64,000 nt of DNA, from NCBI GenBank assembly GCA_965215845.1, contig CBDCEL010000003.1, forward strand, positions 992,001 through 1,056,000, in the 5' to 3' direction. The stretch is from Aurantibacter_A sp965215845 (GTDB lineage Bacteria; Bacteroidota; Bacteroidia; Flavobacteriales; Flavobacteriaceae). The notes under the pieces are model-generated. The model did no database searches. It worked only from the letters and a program-made list of their open reading frames with translations, and was not told the DNA's origin. Positions 44,534-53,351 of this stretch are shown here, piece by piece (within the stretch, counting starts at the first letter, position 1; each line of letters starts with the position of its first letter). The translations under genes and the position numbers were made by a program.

Positions 44534-44595
44534 TCAAACCCCTTCCGTCTACGACTTAAACGTCGTGGCCACCTTCCCCGAATAGGGGAAGGAGC
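44534..44595 (-). repeat. Structured palindromic repeat, copy 3 (inverted)
   Basis: On the minus strand it reads GCTCCTTCCCCTATTCGGGG, then AAGGTGG, hairpin CGACG/CGTAG-like, and GACGGAAGGGGTTTG: the same order of parts as copies 1 and 2. Confidence 0.7.
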
Positions 44596-44611
44596 CAAAA
44601 TATTATATACA

Positions 44612-44645
44612 AAAAACCCCACCTTTTTATAAAGGCAGGGTTTTT
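44612..44645. terminator. Bidirectional terminator
   Basis: AAAAACCC and CCTTT pair with AAAGG and GGGTTTTT around a CA/CA internal loop and loop TTAT. It serves the minus-strand small genes and possibly the amidohydrolase transcript. Confidence 0.72.
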
Positions 44646-44666
44646 ATATCAAATTAGTTTGGAATG

Positions 44667-44774
44667 CTATTTCTTCACGCGAACTTTTATAGGTCGCATC
44701 TGAGGTTTCTTTTTCGGAAAAACAGCTATTGTTACAATTAAAACTGTGATTGCTGTAAGTGTTACTGGTATCAT
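44667..44774 (-). CDS. 35-residue single-span basic peptide
   Basis: Too short for most gene callers. It reads MIPVTLTAITVLIVTIAVF, one membrane helix, then PKKKPQMRPIKVRVKK, a strongly basic tail, and stops 22 bases before the terminator. It is on the same strand and 60 bases downstream of the small secreted protein at 44835-45092, which suggests one transcript. There is no family I recognise. The helix-plus-basic-tail plan resembles small membrane regulators or the hydrophobic toxins, but neither can be claimed. Confidence 0.5.
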   Translation of the reverse strand: MIPVTLTAITVLIVTIAVFPKKKPQMRPIKVRVKK

Positions 44775-44834
44775 GATTATTTTTTGGGTTAGGGCCGAAC
44801 ACCATTGCTTGGCCATTTCTTAGATATTCAATTA

Positions 44835-45092
44835 TTATGCCAATTTGGCCTTTGTATATTTTGTTCTAAAATTCAAGGCTTTTTCGATTCTTGTGTTTGC
44901 GCGTTTGTATAATCGAGTGACTTTCGCGGGCTCTCGCGCAACTTCTTCATAAGGGACAATACGAACAGTGCAATCATCCAGAAGAAGATCCATTTGACGA
45001 GGTTGAACTTTACTTTCATGGTCAACACGATTTTGGGCCGGTGCCATAGCACCGAAAATGATAATCAAAACGATTGCAACAACTGCCTTCAT
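44835..45092 (-). CDS. Small secreted protein with conserved basic C-terminus, paralog 1
   Basis: 85 residues. Signal peptide ending in APAQN. A variable, partly acidic middle with a single Cys is followed by the C-terminal block VTRLYKRANTRIEKALNF and RTKYTKAKLA, which matches paralogs at 51.1 and 53.4 kb (ARLYRRANSRVKKALSF, KRNRAKMA). The signal and the last 30 residues are conserved while the middle is not. No domain I know. Its upstream region differs from that of the other two copies, though it also holds a short palindrome (45118-45131). Confidence 0.78.
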   Translation of the reverse strand: MKAVVAIVLIIIFGAMAPAQNRVDHESKVQPRQMDLLLDDCTVRIVPYEEVAREPAKVTRLYKRANTRIEKALNFRTKYTKAKLA

Positions 45093-45424
45093 AAGCTAGG
45101 TCGGCCTCTTGTTTTTCAGACCTTTAGGTCTTATAAATATAACCCGGAATTAAGGTCAAAGTGGCTAAAAAAACGCCCAAAGGGCTTTATTTTCGGCGTA
45201 CTGGGAAAAGATGGATGAAGTGTAACAAACCTTCGACGAACATAGGGCAATCCGCTTTTGCCTTATCGGCTATCATCGTATTTCGACGAGGTCAACTCCG
45301 TACTACGGAATGAAAAATCCTCATCTGTCACAAGTTTCCGGCCCGTCCGCTTCCCGCTTTCGAATGACAAATCGTTTTTCAAATCCAAAACCATTCCCCT
45401 ACCTTCGATCGAAATAATGTTCAA
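45093..45424. other. Gene-free 332-bp stretch
   Basis: Contains the palindrome AGACCT-TT-AGGTCT (45118-45131) in the leader of the small secreted gene, a small GCCC/GGGC hairpin near 45172, and a G/C-rich region with stretches such as TTTCGACGAGG and CGGAATGAAAAATCC that resemble dispersed flavobacterial intergenic repeats. No reading frame is convincing. Confidence 0.5.
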
Positions 45425-46540
45425 ATGAAAAAATCACTTTTACCTGCTATGTTAATGTGTATGATGATCGGCTCGACAGATGCCCAGAAAATAGAATTAC
45501 GTGCGAACGGTCGTTTGATTCTTGGTACTTATGAAGAACTCTCCGCATCGGTTTCCGCCGGAGATATTGACCATGATGGCGACATAGATATTTTGATCGC
45601 AAATGGCAGGCATTGGCCCGGTCAAAACCGAATTTTCATCAACAACGGAAAGGGAATCTACACGGTGGAGAAAAATTTGGGCGATCAACGGTCAACCACT
45701 TATGCCACAGAACTTGCGGATCTTGATAATGACGGAGATCTCGATATTGCGGTCGGCAACGATATGGCGCCAAACGCTTTATTCTTTAATGATGGTAAAG
45801 GCAATTTTATCCAAGACGGTTCATTTGGCAAGACGTATTCTTCGACCCGAAATCTGACCTTGGCGGACTTGGACCAAGATGGTGACATTGATATTTTGAT
45901 TACCAATCGTGGGCGACCCAATGAAATATGTCTAAATGATGGTAGTGGTGATTTTTCGAAAACGATTCCTTTTGGCAGTTCCGACGATTCGACAATTGAT
46001 GTAGAAGCGGCAGATCTCGATGGGGACGGCGATATCGACTTGATTTTGGCCAATCGAGATAGGCAACCCAATTTCGTGTATTTTAATGACGGTAAACTTG
46101 CCTTTACCGAAAAAATCGCTTTCGGTACAGGTAAAGACGAAACCCGTTCGGTGGGGGTTGGCGATCTCAATGATGATGGTCACTTAGACATTGTCACAGC
46201 GAATATCGGTGAACCAAATGTAATCTATTTCGGTAATGCCAAAGAACCATTTTCAGAATCGGTTGTCTTCGATAAAACCAATGCCGATAGCTATGCACTG
46301 GCTTTGTCGGATTTAGATAACGACAATGACCTAGATATTGTCGTTGGAAATTCCGAGAGTCCGAATTTTGTATATTTCAACAATGGAAAAGGCAAGAAAT
46401 GGGAAGGGCGTCCACTTATTGATGAGGCTTTTGACACTTATGACATTATTGCCGCAGACCTAAATGGCGATGGGCGAGCCGATATAGTCGAGGCAAATTC
46501 AGAGGAAATCAATCGCTATTATTTCAACCGCCAAAAATAA
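45425..46540 (+). CDS. Secreted FG-GAP/VCBS repeat protein
   Basis: 371 residues. Signal peptide ending in TDAQ. Seven repeats of about 47 residues, each with a Ca-binding D-x-D-x-D-G-D loop (for example DIDHDGDIDI, DLDNDGDLDI, DLDGDGDIDL, DLNGDGRADI) followed by a NxxYFND-type turn. This is a seven-bladed beta-propeller of integrin alpha type, complete with no anchor or sorting domain. Probably binds polysaccharide or protein outside the cell; the metallo-beta-lactamase-fold gene starts 19 bases later. Confidence 0.88.
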   Translation: MKKSLLPAMLMCMMIGSTDAQKIELRANGRLILGTYEELSASVSAGDIDHDGDIDILIANGRHWPGQNRIFINNGKGIYTVEKNLGDQRSTTYATELADLDNDGDLDIAVGNDMAPNALFFNDGKGNFIQDGSFGKTYSSTRNLTLADLDQDGDIDILITNRGRPNEICLNDGSGDFSKTIPFGSSDDSTIDVEAADLDGDGDIDLILANRDRQPNFVYFNDGKLAFTEKIAFGTGKDETRSVGVGDLNDDGHLDIVTANIGEPNVIYFGNAKEPFSESVVFDKTNADSYALALSDLDNDNDLDIVVGNSESPNFVYFNNGKGKKWEGRPLIDEAFDTYDIIAADLNGDGRADIVEANSEEINRYYFNRQK

Positions 46541-46559
46541 ACACCACCAAAAAAAACTT

Positions 46560-47501
46560 ATGAATGCATTTAAAATATACAAACACAAAGTTGAGGTACT
46601 AGGGCTATTGTTGGCTCTATTGGTTTCTCTTTTTGCAAATGCGCAAAACGAACCCATTCGACTGAAATATTTTGGCACGGCGGGGTGGGAAATATCAGAT
46701 GGAAAACTAACGGTTTTGGTCGATCCATATATCTCACGAGTGAAATTAGGTACAGGTCCGAGTGTCAGTGCCGAAGACAATCGAAAAACCATGCTGCGGT
46801 CGGATCCATTCGTTTCCGATACCCTATTGATCGATAGTTTGATAACGAAGGCCGATTTTATTCTAGCCCATCATTCACACTTTGACCATTTGGCCGATGT
46901 GCCCTATATCGCCAAAAAGACTGGGGCCAAGGTCATAGGTACAGAGACCACCTGCAATATTCTAAGGGCATATGGCATTCCCAATGAGCAATTGTATCCC
47001 GTTCGGGGAGGTGAAGATTATCAATTCGAAAACTTCTCGGTGAAGGTCATTCCATCAATACATTCCGCCTTGAACGACAAACACTATTTAGACTCAAGAA
47101 CCTATACCGAAGTTCCCAAAGCGCCGCTCAAGGTTTCTGAGTTCATTGAAGGAGGTTCTCTGATGTTTCTTGCCCGCTTTGCCAGACATAACGTCTTGAC
47201 CATGGGCTCAATGAATTTTGTCGAAAGGGAATTGCTAGGGCAAAAGCCCGATATTCTCTTGGCCGGAGTCAATCGTTCACAATTGGGACTCTACAAATAC
47301 AACGAACGACTTTTAGCGATCACTAATTATCCGAAAATCATTATACCGACCCATTGGGACAATTTTCGTTTGCCCTACGGGTTTTCACAACAAAGTGCGG
47401 TCGACCAAAAATTGGTTCCGTTTAAGGAAGACGTAAAAAGGCTTTCTCCCGAAACCGACGTCATTATCCCAAAACACTTGGGTACAATTGTAATAGAATA
47501 G
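46560..47501 (+). CDS. Secreted metallo-beta-lactamase-fold hydrolase (UlaG-like)
   Basis: 313 residues. Signal peptide ending in FANAQ. The zinc motif HHSHFDHL (HxHxDH) is in ILAHHSHFDHLAD; a further His is in PSIHSAL, and PTHWDNF and PKHLGTI supply late ligands. The opening LKYFGTAGWEI and the absence of a beta-lactamase active site point to the UlaG/L-ascorbate-6-phosphate lactonase-like branch. Substrate unknown; the export signal sets it apart from cytosolic relatives. Confidence 0.84.
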   Translation: MNAFKIYKHKVEVLGLLLALLVSLFANAQNEPIRLKYFGTAGWEISDGKLTVLVDPYISRVKLGTGPSVSAEDNRKTMLRSDPFVSDTLLIDSLITKADFILAHHSHFDHLADVPYIAKKTGAKVIGTETTCNILRAYGIPNEQLYPVRGGEDYQFENFSVKVIPSIHSALNDKHYLDSRTYTEVPKAPLKVSEFIEGGSLMFLARFARHNVLTMGSMNFVERELLGQKPDILLAGVNRSQLGLYKYNERLLAITNYPKIIIPTHWDNFRLPYGFSQQSAVDQKLVPFKEDVKRLSPETDVIIPKHLGTIVIE

Positions 47502-47619
47502 AATACTGCTTGAAATCTTGATGTTAACTTGAGTTTACACCCGCATCAATAGTTCGGTATTTGTGGTACTATATTCACAACTTGATGCGTTATCTTTTCA
47601 TAACCGCTACCATCGTAAA

Positions 47620-49164
47620 ATGACCAAAAACTTCAGTTTCCTATTTCCAACCATTTTAGTGCTGTTCGTTCTATCCTGCAAAGAAGAGAAAAATCCGCTT
47701 GCAGACGCAGCACCCACCAACTTTTGTTCTTCCATCCATAGAGACACAACAACAAGTCTTTCCATGGGTTTAGAGGGTCTTGAAGAAAAAATGCGCGACC
47801 AAACAGGAGTATACGTGCTTGAAGATGGCAATGGGGCAATGTTGACGCGTGCTTGGCTCAGTGAATATGCCGAGAAGTCGATCGACATTCAATATTTTAT
47901 TTTTTCGACGGACAATATTGGTCTGATCGCTTGTGATTATTTGGTACGGGCGGCCGATAGAGGGGTGAAAGTACGTATGATCGTTGATGACATTATGGTC
48001 GATGCCGACGTGCAAGATATTCTGACCTTAAACTCCCATGAGAATATCGATATCAAAGTTTATAATCCAGGCGTGAATCTAGGAAAGAGTATTTTGGGCA
48101 AGGTCAAAAAATTCACGACGGAATTTCGTTCTGCCAATCAGCGCATGCACAACAAAACCTTCATCGTAGACGGCAAAGTGGTCATCACAGGGGGGCGAAA
48201 TATTGCTGATGAATATTTTGATTATGACCATGAATATAATTTTCGAGACCGTGATGTATTGCTATTGGGTAAGCAAACCCGGGCCGTAAATGCATCTTTC
48301 ATCGATTTCTGGCAAAATGAATTGAGTGTACCCGTTACCGAAGTTGCCGATGTGGAAGCGAACAATATTTCCGAGGCAAACAGATTCGACAGACCACATG
48401 AATACGCATGTAATCCAGAGAATTTTTGGCCACAAGTGCGGGAACAGATCAAAAATCTTCCAAAGGCATTTGAAACGATAAAAGCTTCCGATAAGCTGAT
48501 TTGGGTGGATGATGTACAATTCGTGTCTGATGACCCCGGAAAAAACGATGGTACCGAAGGGCTCTCGGGTGGAGGTATTTCCACGGATAGCTTGATTGCA
48601 TTGGTTCAAAACGCCAAAACGTCACTCGATATTCAGAGTCCGTATTTGATTACCACAGAAACTGGGCAGAAATTGTTCAGGAATGCCATAGACCGCGGTG
48701 TAAAGATCAGGATACTCACCAACAGCCTGGCATCCACTGACAATCTGGAGGCGTTTAGCGGCTATCAGAAAGACCGGAAGAAATTATTGGAAGCGGGAGT
48801 ACGTATTTTCGAATTTCAGCCCGATGCCGCCGAACAGATGGAAATTATGACGGGAGCCCTACAGGAAACCTTGGAAAAGCGACCCACTTTTGGTCTGCAT
48901 GCAAAATCAATGGTCGTTGATGGTGAAATTGCGGTCATCGGAACTTTTAACTTGGACCCGCGCTCAGCAAATCTCAACACCGAATGTATAGTGATCATAC
49001 ATTCCGAAAAGGTGGCTCAACAATTGCTTTCATACATGGAAATAGACTTCGAACCGGAAAACACATGGGAAACCACTCTCGAATGGAATCCCGATGGGGA
49101 AGTTTCCAATTACAAGCGGGCCAAGACCGTTATACGAAAAGTATTGCCAAAGAACATTCTTTAG
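47620..49164 (+). CDS. Phospholipase D-family lipoprotein
   Basis: 514 residues. Lipobox VLSC (lipid Cys about 20). Two HKD motifs: MHNKTFIVDGKVVITGGRN (His, Lys, Asp) and LHAKSMVVDGEIAVIGTFN, each followed by the G/S-rich turn of the superfamily. This resembles cardiolipin synthase-like PLDs but the lipid anchor puts it outside the cytoplasm, so a phospholipase or transphosphatidylase acting on envelope lipids is likely. The start at 47620 gives the lipoprotein signal. Confidence 0.86.
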   Translation: MTKNFSFLFPTILVLFVLSCKEEKNPLADAAPTNFCSSIHRDTTTSLSMGLEGLEEKMRDQTGVYVLEDGNGAMLTRAWLSEYAEKSIDIQYFIFSTDNIGLIACDYLVRAADRGVKVRMIVDDIMVDADVQDILTLNSHENIDIKVYNPGVNLGKSILGKVKKFTTEFRSANQRMHNKTFIVDGKVVITGGRNIADEYFDYDHEYNFRDRDVLLLGKQTRAVNASFIDFWQNELSVPVTEVADVEANNISEANRFDRPHEYACNPENFWPQVREQIKNLPKAFETIKASDKLIWVDDVQFVSDDPGKNDGTEGLSGGGISTDSLIALVQNAKTSLDIQSPYLITTETGQKLFRNAIDRGVKIRILTNSLASTDNLEAFSGYQKDRKKLLEAGVRIFEFQPDAAEQMEIMTGALQETLEKRPTFGLHAKSMVVDGEIAVIGTFNLDPRSANLNTECIVIIHSEKVAQQLLSYMEIDFEPENTWETTLEWNPDGEVSNYKRAKTVIRKVLPKNIL

Positions 49165-49246
49165 TAGGACTTTTGGATGATTCGATTATTGGTCCTGATA
49201 GTTGTCAGAATGGTTTTCAAATCTTCTATAAAGTTGAATGTAGACG

Positions 49247-49315
49247 GCTGCCCTTCTTGTACCAAGGAGGGGAATGAATTCCGCATCTTTCATGCGAAAG
49301 AAAGGGGAGGTTGAA
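49247..49315 (+). repeat. Structured palindromic repeat, copy 4
   Basis: GCTGCCCTTCTTGTACCAAG opening with stem CTTCTTG/CAAGGAG-like, then a second hairpin GCATCTTTCATGC and GGGGAGGTTGAA. The 49165-49501 stretch has no gene; it holds this copy and the inverted copy 5. Confidence 0.6.
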
Positions 49316-49332
49316 TTTGGTATATCGTAAAC

Positions 49333-49389
49333 AACACCTCCACCTCAGCCCATCGTCGGAGCCACCTCCCATTAACTAAGGAAAGGAGC
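49333..49389 (-). repeat. Structured palindromic repeat, copy 5 (inverted)
   Basis: On the minus strand: GCTCCTTTCCTTAGTTAATG, GGAGGTGGCTCCGACGATGG, then GGTGGAGGTGTT. It lies head-to-head with copy 4, 17 bases apart, as copies 2 and 3 do at 44.4 kb. Confidence 0.6.
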
Positions 49390-49501
49390 CATATTCTTGC
49401 TCAAAATGAAAATCGGAGCACAAACTTAGCCAGACATCTTCTTTCAAGTACTTTCCTATTTCAAAAGCTTTGTCCTAAATTAGTTGCAAGCTCTATGGAC
49501 T

Positions 49502-51070
49502 ATGCGCAATTGTATCTTCCTTTTCGTCATCTTAGCGGTTCAATTTTTTTCCTGTAAGGAAAAGGTAACCGGGGTAAAACCAAATGAAGCGCGAAAACCC
49601 AATATCATCTTGATCATGGCCGACGATATAGGTATTTCCGATATCGGCGCATATGGCGGTGAAATCGAAACTCCGAACATCGATTTTCTGGCCAACAAAG
49701 GTTTGAGGTTTAGTACCTTTTATAACATGGCAAAATGCAACCCAACACGTTCCTCTATGTTAACGGGACTTTACAATGGAGGGAATGGAGCCGTGCATTT
49801 GGCCCAGCTGACCAAACAGGCAGGTTATTTCAACATCATGAGCGGCAAGGAGCACTTCGATAGTTGGGTACCTAATTATCTTTTGGCAGATAAGGTTTTC
49901 GACCATTCATTTACGTTTTGGGCCACAACGGAATATTTCAGGCCTCCCTCGGGGGAATTCGAAAGACCTTTTTTTCTGGAGGGACAAGAAATTGCGGCAG
50001 ACGAAATAAGGTACGAACAGGCCCCTATGTACAAAACCGACTTCATTACCGATTACGCCTTGAACTGGTTGGACGAGCCATTGAAAAAAGATGACCCCTT
50101 CTTTCTGTATCTTCCATATCACGCTGCGCATTATCCGTTACAGGCAAGACCGGAAGATATTGCCAAATATGAGCATAGGTATAAAGAAGGTTGGGACTCC
50201 CTTCGAAAACAGCGTTTTACAAAAATGAAAGAATTGGGGGTGCTCCCCAAAGGGGCGAAATTGAGTCCGCCCGAGGGAAACTTGAACACGCAACGAGGCC
50301 CCTTGGAACCTAGCTATACCGATTACTACCCATGGAATGGCCTTTCGCAAGCGGAGCAGGATTCCCTTGGTCTTGAAATGGCCGTCTATGCTGCCATCAT
50401 CGACCGTATGGACCAGAATATCGGTCGTGTTTTGAACAAGCTTCGTACCGCAAATAAATTGGAAAATACGATTATCATGTTTTTGGTGGATAATGGGGCC
50501 TGCCCTTTTTTGACCAACAAAATCAAGGATGTTGGGCCCGGTCCTGCGAATTCGTACTGGAGTATGCGTTCGACCTGGGCGAATTTGGCAAATACACCTT
50601 ATCGACAATACAAACAGACGGGGCACGAAGGCGGGAGCCATACCCCTTTTATTGTCTATTGGCCCAAACTTATAGAACCCGGCACTATCACACATCAACC
50701 AGGACATGTAGTGGATATGGCGCCAACTTTTTTAGATTTGTTGAAAATACAATATCCTGATAGTATCAACGGGTACCCAACCCTGCCCTTGGCGGGAAGT
50801 TCGCTACTTCCTATTTTTAAAGGGAAGGAGCGTATAGAACCGGAGTACTTTATATCTGGACTCGAAAAGTTTCGGATGTTCAGAAAAGGTGATTACAAGA
50901 TCGTTCGTATGAATGGTGGGACCTGGGAATTATATAATATCAAGGAAGATCCTTCAGAGTTGAAGAATCTGTCAGAAACCCATCCTCTAATACTTAAGGA
51001 AATTCAAAGTCAGTTTGAAAAAGTGGAACCCCATTTGAATACGGTCAATTATGCACCCCCAAGGTCTTAA
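49502..51070 (+). CDS. Sulfatase lipoprotein
   Basis: 522 residues. Lipobox FFSC. Calcium ligands ADDIG near the N-terminus, and the formylglycine motif CNPTRSSMLTG in the C-x-P-x-R form (Cys type, so it needs a formylglycine-generating or anaerobic maturase). The C-terminal LRKGDYKI-like segment completes the sulfatase fold. Likely removes sulfate from marine polysaccharides, consistent with the marine assignment. The start is ATG 49502. Its stop overlaps the stop of the convergent small secreted gene. Confidence 0.9.
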   Translation: MRNCIFLFVILAVQFFSCKEKVTGVKPNEARKPNIILIMADDIGISDIGAYGGEIETPNIDFLANKGLRFSTFYNMAKCNPTRSSMLTGLYNGGNGAVHLAQLTKQAGYFNIMSGKEHFDSWVPNYLLADKVFDHSFTFWATTEYFRPPSGEFERPFFLEGQEIAADEIRYEQAPMYKTDFITDYALNWLDEPLKKDDPFFLYLPYHAAHYPLQARPEDIAKYEHRYKEGWDSLRKQRFTKMKELGVLPKGAKLSPPEGNLNTQRGPLEPSYTDYYPWNGLSQAEQDSLGLEMAVYAAIIDRMDQNIGRVLNKLRTANKLENTIIMFLVDNGACPFLTNKIKDVGPGPANSYWSMRSTWANLANTPYRQYKQTGHEGGSHTPFIVYWPKLIEPGTITHQPGHVVDMAPTFLDLLKIQYPDSINGYPTLPLAGSSLLPIFKGKERIEPEYFISGLEKFRMFRKGDYKIVRMNGGTWELYNIKEDPSELKNLSETHPLILKEIQSQFEKVEPHLNTVNYAPPRS

Positions 51071-51306
51071 GCCATTTTGGCCCTGTTCCTTTTGGTTGTA
51101 AAAGACAACGCTTTTTTTACTCGGCTATTGGCCCTTCTGTACAAACGGGCAACTTCAGTGTTCTTTTCGGTAACGGTTTCTTCTTTAGCAGTCTCAGAAA
51201 CAATGGTCATTTCCAAAGTGGCAACTTTTACTTCTTCGGTAGCCGTTTGCGCTTGGGCGGCGATTCCGATAGAGATGACAAAAAGTAAGGTTACAATAGC
51301 TTTCAT
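51067..51306 (-). CDS. Small secreted protein with conserved basic C-terminus, paralog 2
   Basis: 79 residues. Signal peptide ending in AAQAQ, a Glu/Thr-rich middle (KEETVTEKNTEV), then ARLYRRANSRVKKALSF and TTKRNRAKMA. The C-terminal half is identical or nearly so to paralog 3. The stop codon overlaps the sulfatase stop on the other strand. The 120 bases before its start are shared with paralog 3. Confidence 0.8.
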   Translation of the reverse strand: MKAIVTLLFVISIGIAAQAQTATEEVKVATLEMTIVSETAKEETVTEKNTEVARLYRRANSRVKKALSFTTKRNRAKMA

Positions 51307-51428
51307 GACTTGGGCTTTTATATAAATAAAAACTCCAAGTACCCTATTTCAAGGGGTTTCGATTCGTTTAGGTGTTGTTTAACTCGTTAAATGACCAAAT
51401 TTGGGTTGAAGTGCAAAAAAGCTTCGAT
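51307..51428 (-). repeat. Duplicated leader region, copy A
   Basis: By eye, seven substitutions against 53592-53713 over 122 positions. It contains a palindrome touching the start codon (ACTTGG at 51308-51313, CCAAGT at 51335-51340), then TTTAACTCGTTAAA (51378-51391), arms TTTAAC/GTTAAA. Past 51428 similarity continues weakly to a decayed version of the hairpin seen at 53735. Confidence 0.8.
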
Positions 51429-51561
51429 AACCGGATTTGGCCATTGGAACACCTTATCGGAAAAAAGTGCATTTAAGCCCAAAAAATGGAATATAAAATC
51501 ATTAAATCATGGCAGAGAATGCATAAATTGCCTTTTTACATCAATTTCAGGGCAAACTTCA

Positions 51562-52923
51562 ATGTTTTCAAGGTATATCACGTTCTTATTGTATTTTGCA
51601 AATGCAATCGTAATTTTTGCCCAATCCCCTGAACAGACCTATTTTGATTGGGCTGAGCTGCCTTTTTCAAAAGAAGAGTTGGCTGAACGAAGGCAAAAAT
51701 TGTTCGATACATTGAAAATCGACGGTAAATCAGGACTAGCGGTAATTCCGGCTATGGACGGATTCTCCCATGGTGAAACCTTTCGGCAGGCTGATGATTT
51801 TTATTATTTTACAGGTCTTGAGCTCCCGAATAGCCTATTGGTACTGGATTTGGCCAAAAATGATGCAATGATTTTTGTTCCGGAGAGGGACGAACGTTTT
51901 GAAAGTACTTCGCGACCCAACGATTTTCCGGGGATGCCCTTTCTAAATGATTCCTTAATTCGTTCAAAATCAGGAATTTTACTTAAAAACATTGACGATT
52001 TTGGCAGTTTTTTGGATCAACGGTCGAAGGAGAATCCCTCCATATGGATCAATTCCGAAAGGCCTGGATCCATCGTCTTCGGCCCCGGGGACTATATTGC
52101 CACTGTTTCTCCGGCACAGCAGCTTTTAAGGGCTATTCGCAGCAAGCATCCTGCACTTCGCTTTGAGAACAGTTATGAAGCTATCGCCAAGGTGCGAATG
52201 GTTAAATCTCCCACGGAAATCAATATCATGCGTATTTCGACCGAAATCAATGTAAAAGGTATCAAAACGGCAGCCAAGGCGATAAAGGCCGGTATCGATG
52301 AGCGATATTTAGAAGGTGTCTTGGAAGGAGACTATAAAATCAACGGGGCGCAACGCCTAGCATTTGGTTCCATCATCAAGTCGGGCCCCAATTCACTTTG
52401 GCCATGGAGAATTTTGGCCTCCCATTACAATAGGCGCAATCGAAAGCTCAAAAATGGTGACCTTGTCATCTTCGATGTGGGCTGCGAATACAATCAATAT
52501 GTAAGTGATGTGGGGCGGACCTTCCCGGTATCAGGTAAATTTTCGGCCAGGCAAAAGGAAATTTTGGCAATGGAAGTGGACATCGCGGACCAAATAATTG
52601 ATTTTATCAAGCCCGGAATCACATTTTTTGACCTGAAAAAACTGTGTGACAACATTATTCCAAAGGAAGTGCAGCCCTATATGCAGACAAAACTCTTTTT
52701 CGGGCATCATCTAGGCCTATCGACCGGCGACCCGAACTTGCAAGACGCCAAACTACAACCGGGAATGATCTTTACCGTAGAACCCTGGTATTACAATCAC
52801 GATGAACAGATTTCGGTCTTTACGGAAGATGTCATCTTAGTTACGGAAAACGGATGTGAAAACCTTAGCAAAGACCTACCTAGATTCCCCCAAGAACTTG
52901 AAAAATTGATGAAAGCAGAATAG
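51562..52923 (+). CDS. Secreted M24-family aminopeptidase (Xaa-Pro type)
   Basis: 453 residues. Signal peptide ending in IFAQS. The N-terminal creatinase-like domain (QADDFYYFTGLELPN) leads to the pita-bread catalytic domain with Asp ligands in VIFDVGCEYNQYVSDVGRTF (split), His in FGHHLGLS, Glu in VEPWYY and Glu in FTEDVILVT. It removes residues before proline; cobalt or manganese dependent. The start at ATG 51562 marks the signal peptide; longer readings run into the duplicated leader. Confidence 0.86.
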   Translation: MFSRYITFLLYFANAIVIFAQSPEQTYFDWAELPFSKEELAERRQKLFDTLKIDGKSGLAVIPAMDGFSHGETFRQADDFYYFTGLELPNSLLVLDLAKNDAMIFVPERDERFESTSRPNDFPGMPFLNDSLIRSKSGILLKNIDDFGSFLDQRSKENPSIWINSERPGSIVFGPGDYIATVSPAQQLLRAIRSKHPALRFENSYEAIAKVRMVKSPTEINIMRISTEINVKGIKTAAKAIKAGIDERYLEGVLEGDYKINGAQRLAFGSIIKSGPNSLWPWRILASHYNRRNRKLKNGDLVIFDVGCEYNQYVSDVGRTFPVSGKFSARQKEILAMEVDIADQIIDFIKPGITFFDLKKLCDNIIPKEVQPYMQTKLFFGHHLGLSTGDPNLQDAKLQPGMIFTVEPWYYNHDEQISVFTEDVILVTENGCENLSKDLPRFPQELEKLMKAE

Positions 52924-52931
52924 ACGATAAA

Positions 52932-53351
52932 ATGCCAACATTTAAAATAGACCGATTAGACCATGTTGCAATACGTGTAAAAGACATGAATACCTCTATC
53001 AAATGGTACAAAAGAGTTTTGGGACTTAGAAAGTATCAGTTGGCCAAATGGGGCGACTATCCGATTTTCTTGCTTTCTGGGAAGGCCGGAGTTGCTTTGT
53101 TTCCTGCCGATCAAAAGCATCCTGAACTTAATCAAGAATCAAAAAATGTTAAAATCGACCATTTTGCATTCCATGTATCCAAAGAAAATCTTGAAAAGGC
53201 CAAGGACCACTACTCATCATTAGGTCTGGAATACAGTTTTCAAGATCACTTCTATTATCATTCCATATATACTAAAGATCCTGACGGCCATACCGTTGAA
53301 TTGACCTCACTCATAGTTGATGAGGATTCCTTTTTTAGCGGGGTCGATTGA
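52932..53351 (+). CDS. VOC-fold protein
   Basis: 139 residues. Two beta-alpha-beta-beta-beta modules: DHVAIRVKDMNTSIKWYKRVLG and DHFAFHVSKENLEKAKDHYSSLG, closing with DPDGHTVELTS. His and Glu at the expected metal positions are present, so a lyase, isomerase or dioxygenase is possible. Eight bases after the M24 gene. Confidence 0.84.
   Translation: MPTFKIDRLDHVAIRVKDMNTSIKWYKRVLGLRKYQLAKWGDYPIFLLSGKAGVALFPADQKHPELNQESKNVKIDHFAFHVSKENLEKAKDHYSSLGLEYSFQDHFYYHSIYTKDPDGHTVELTSLIVDEDSFFSGVD

Noticed and set aside
51391..51561. Upstream extension of the M24 peptidase
   Set aside because: It reads through the duplicated leader of the neighbouring gene; the signal peptide begins at 51562.
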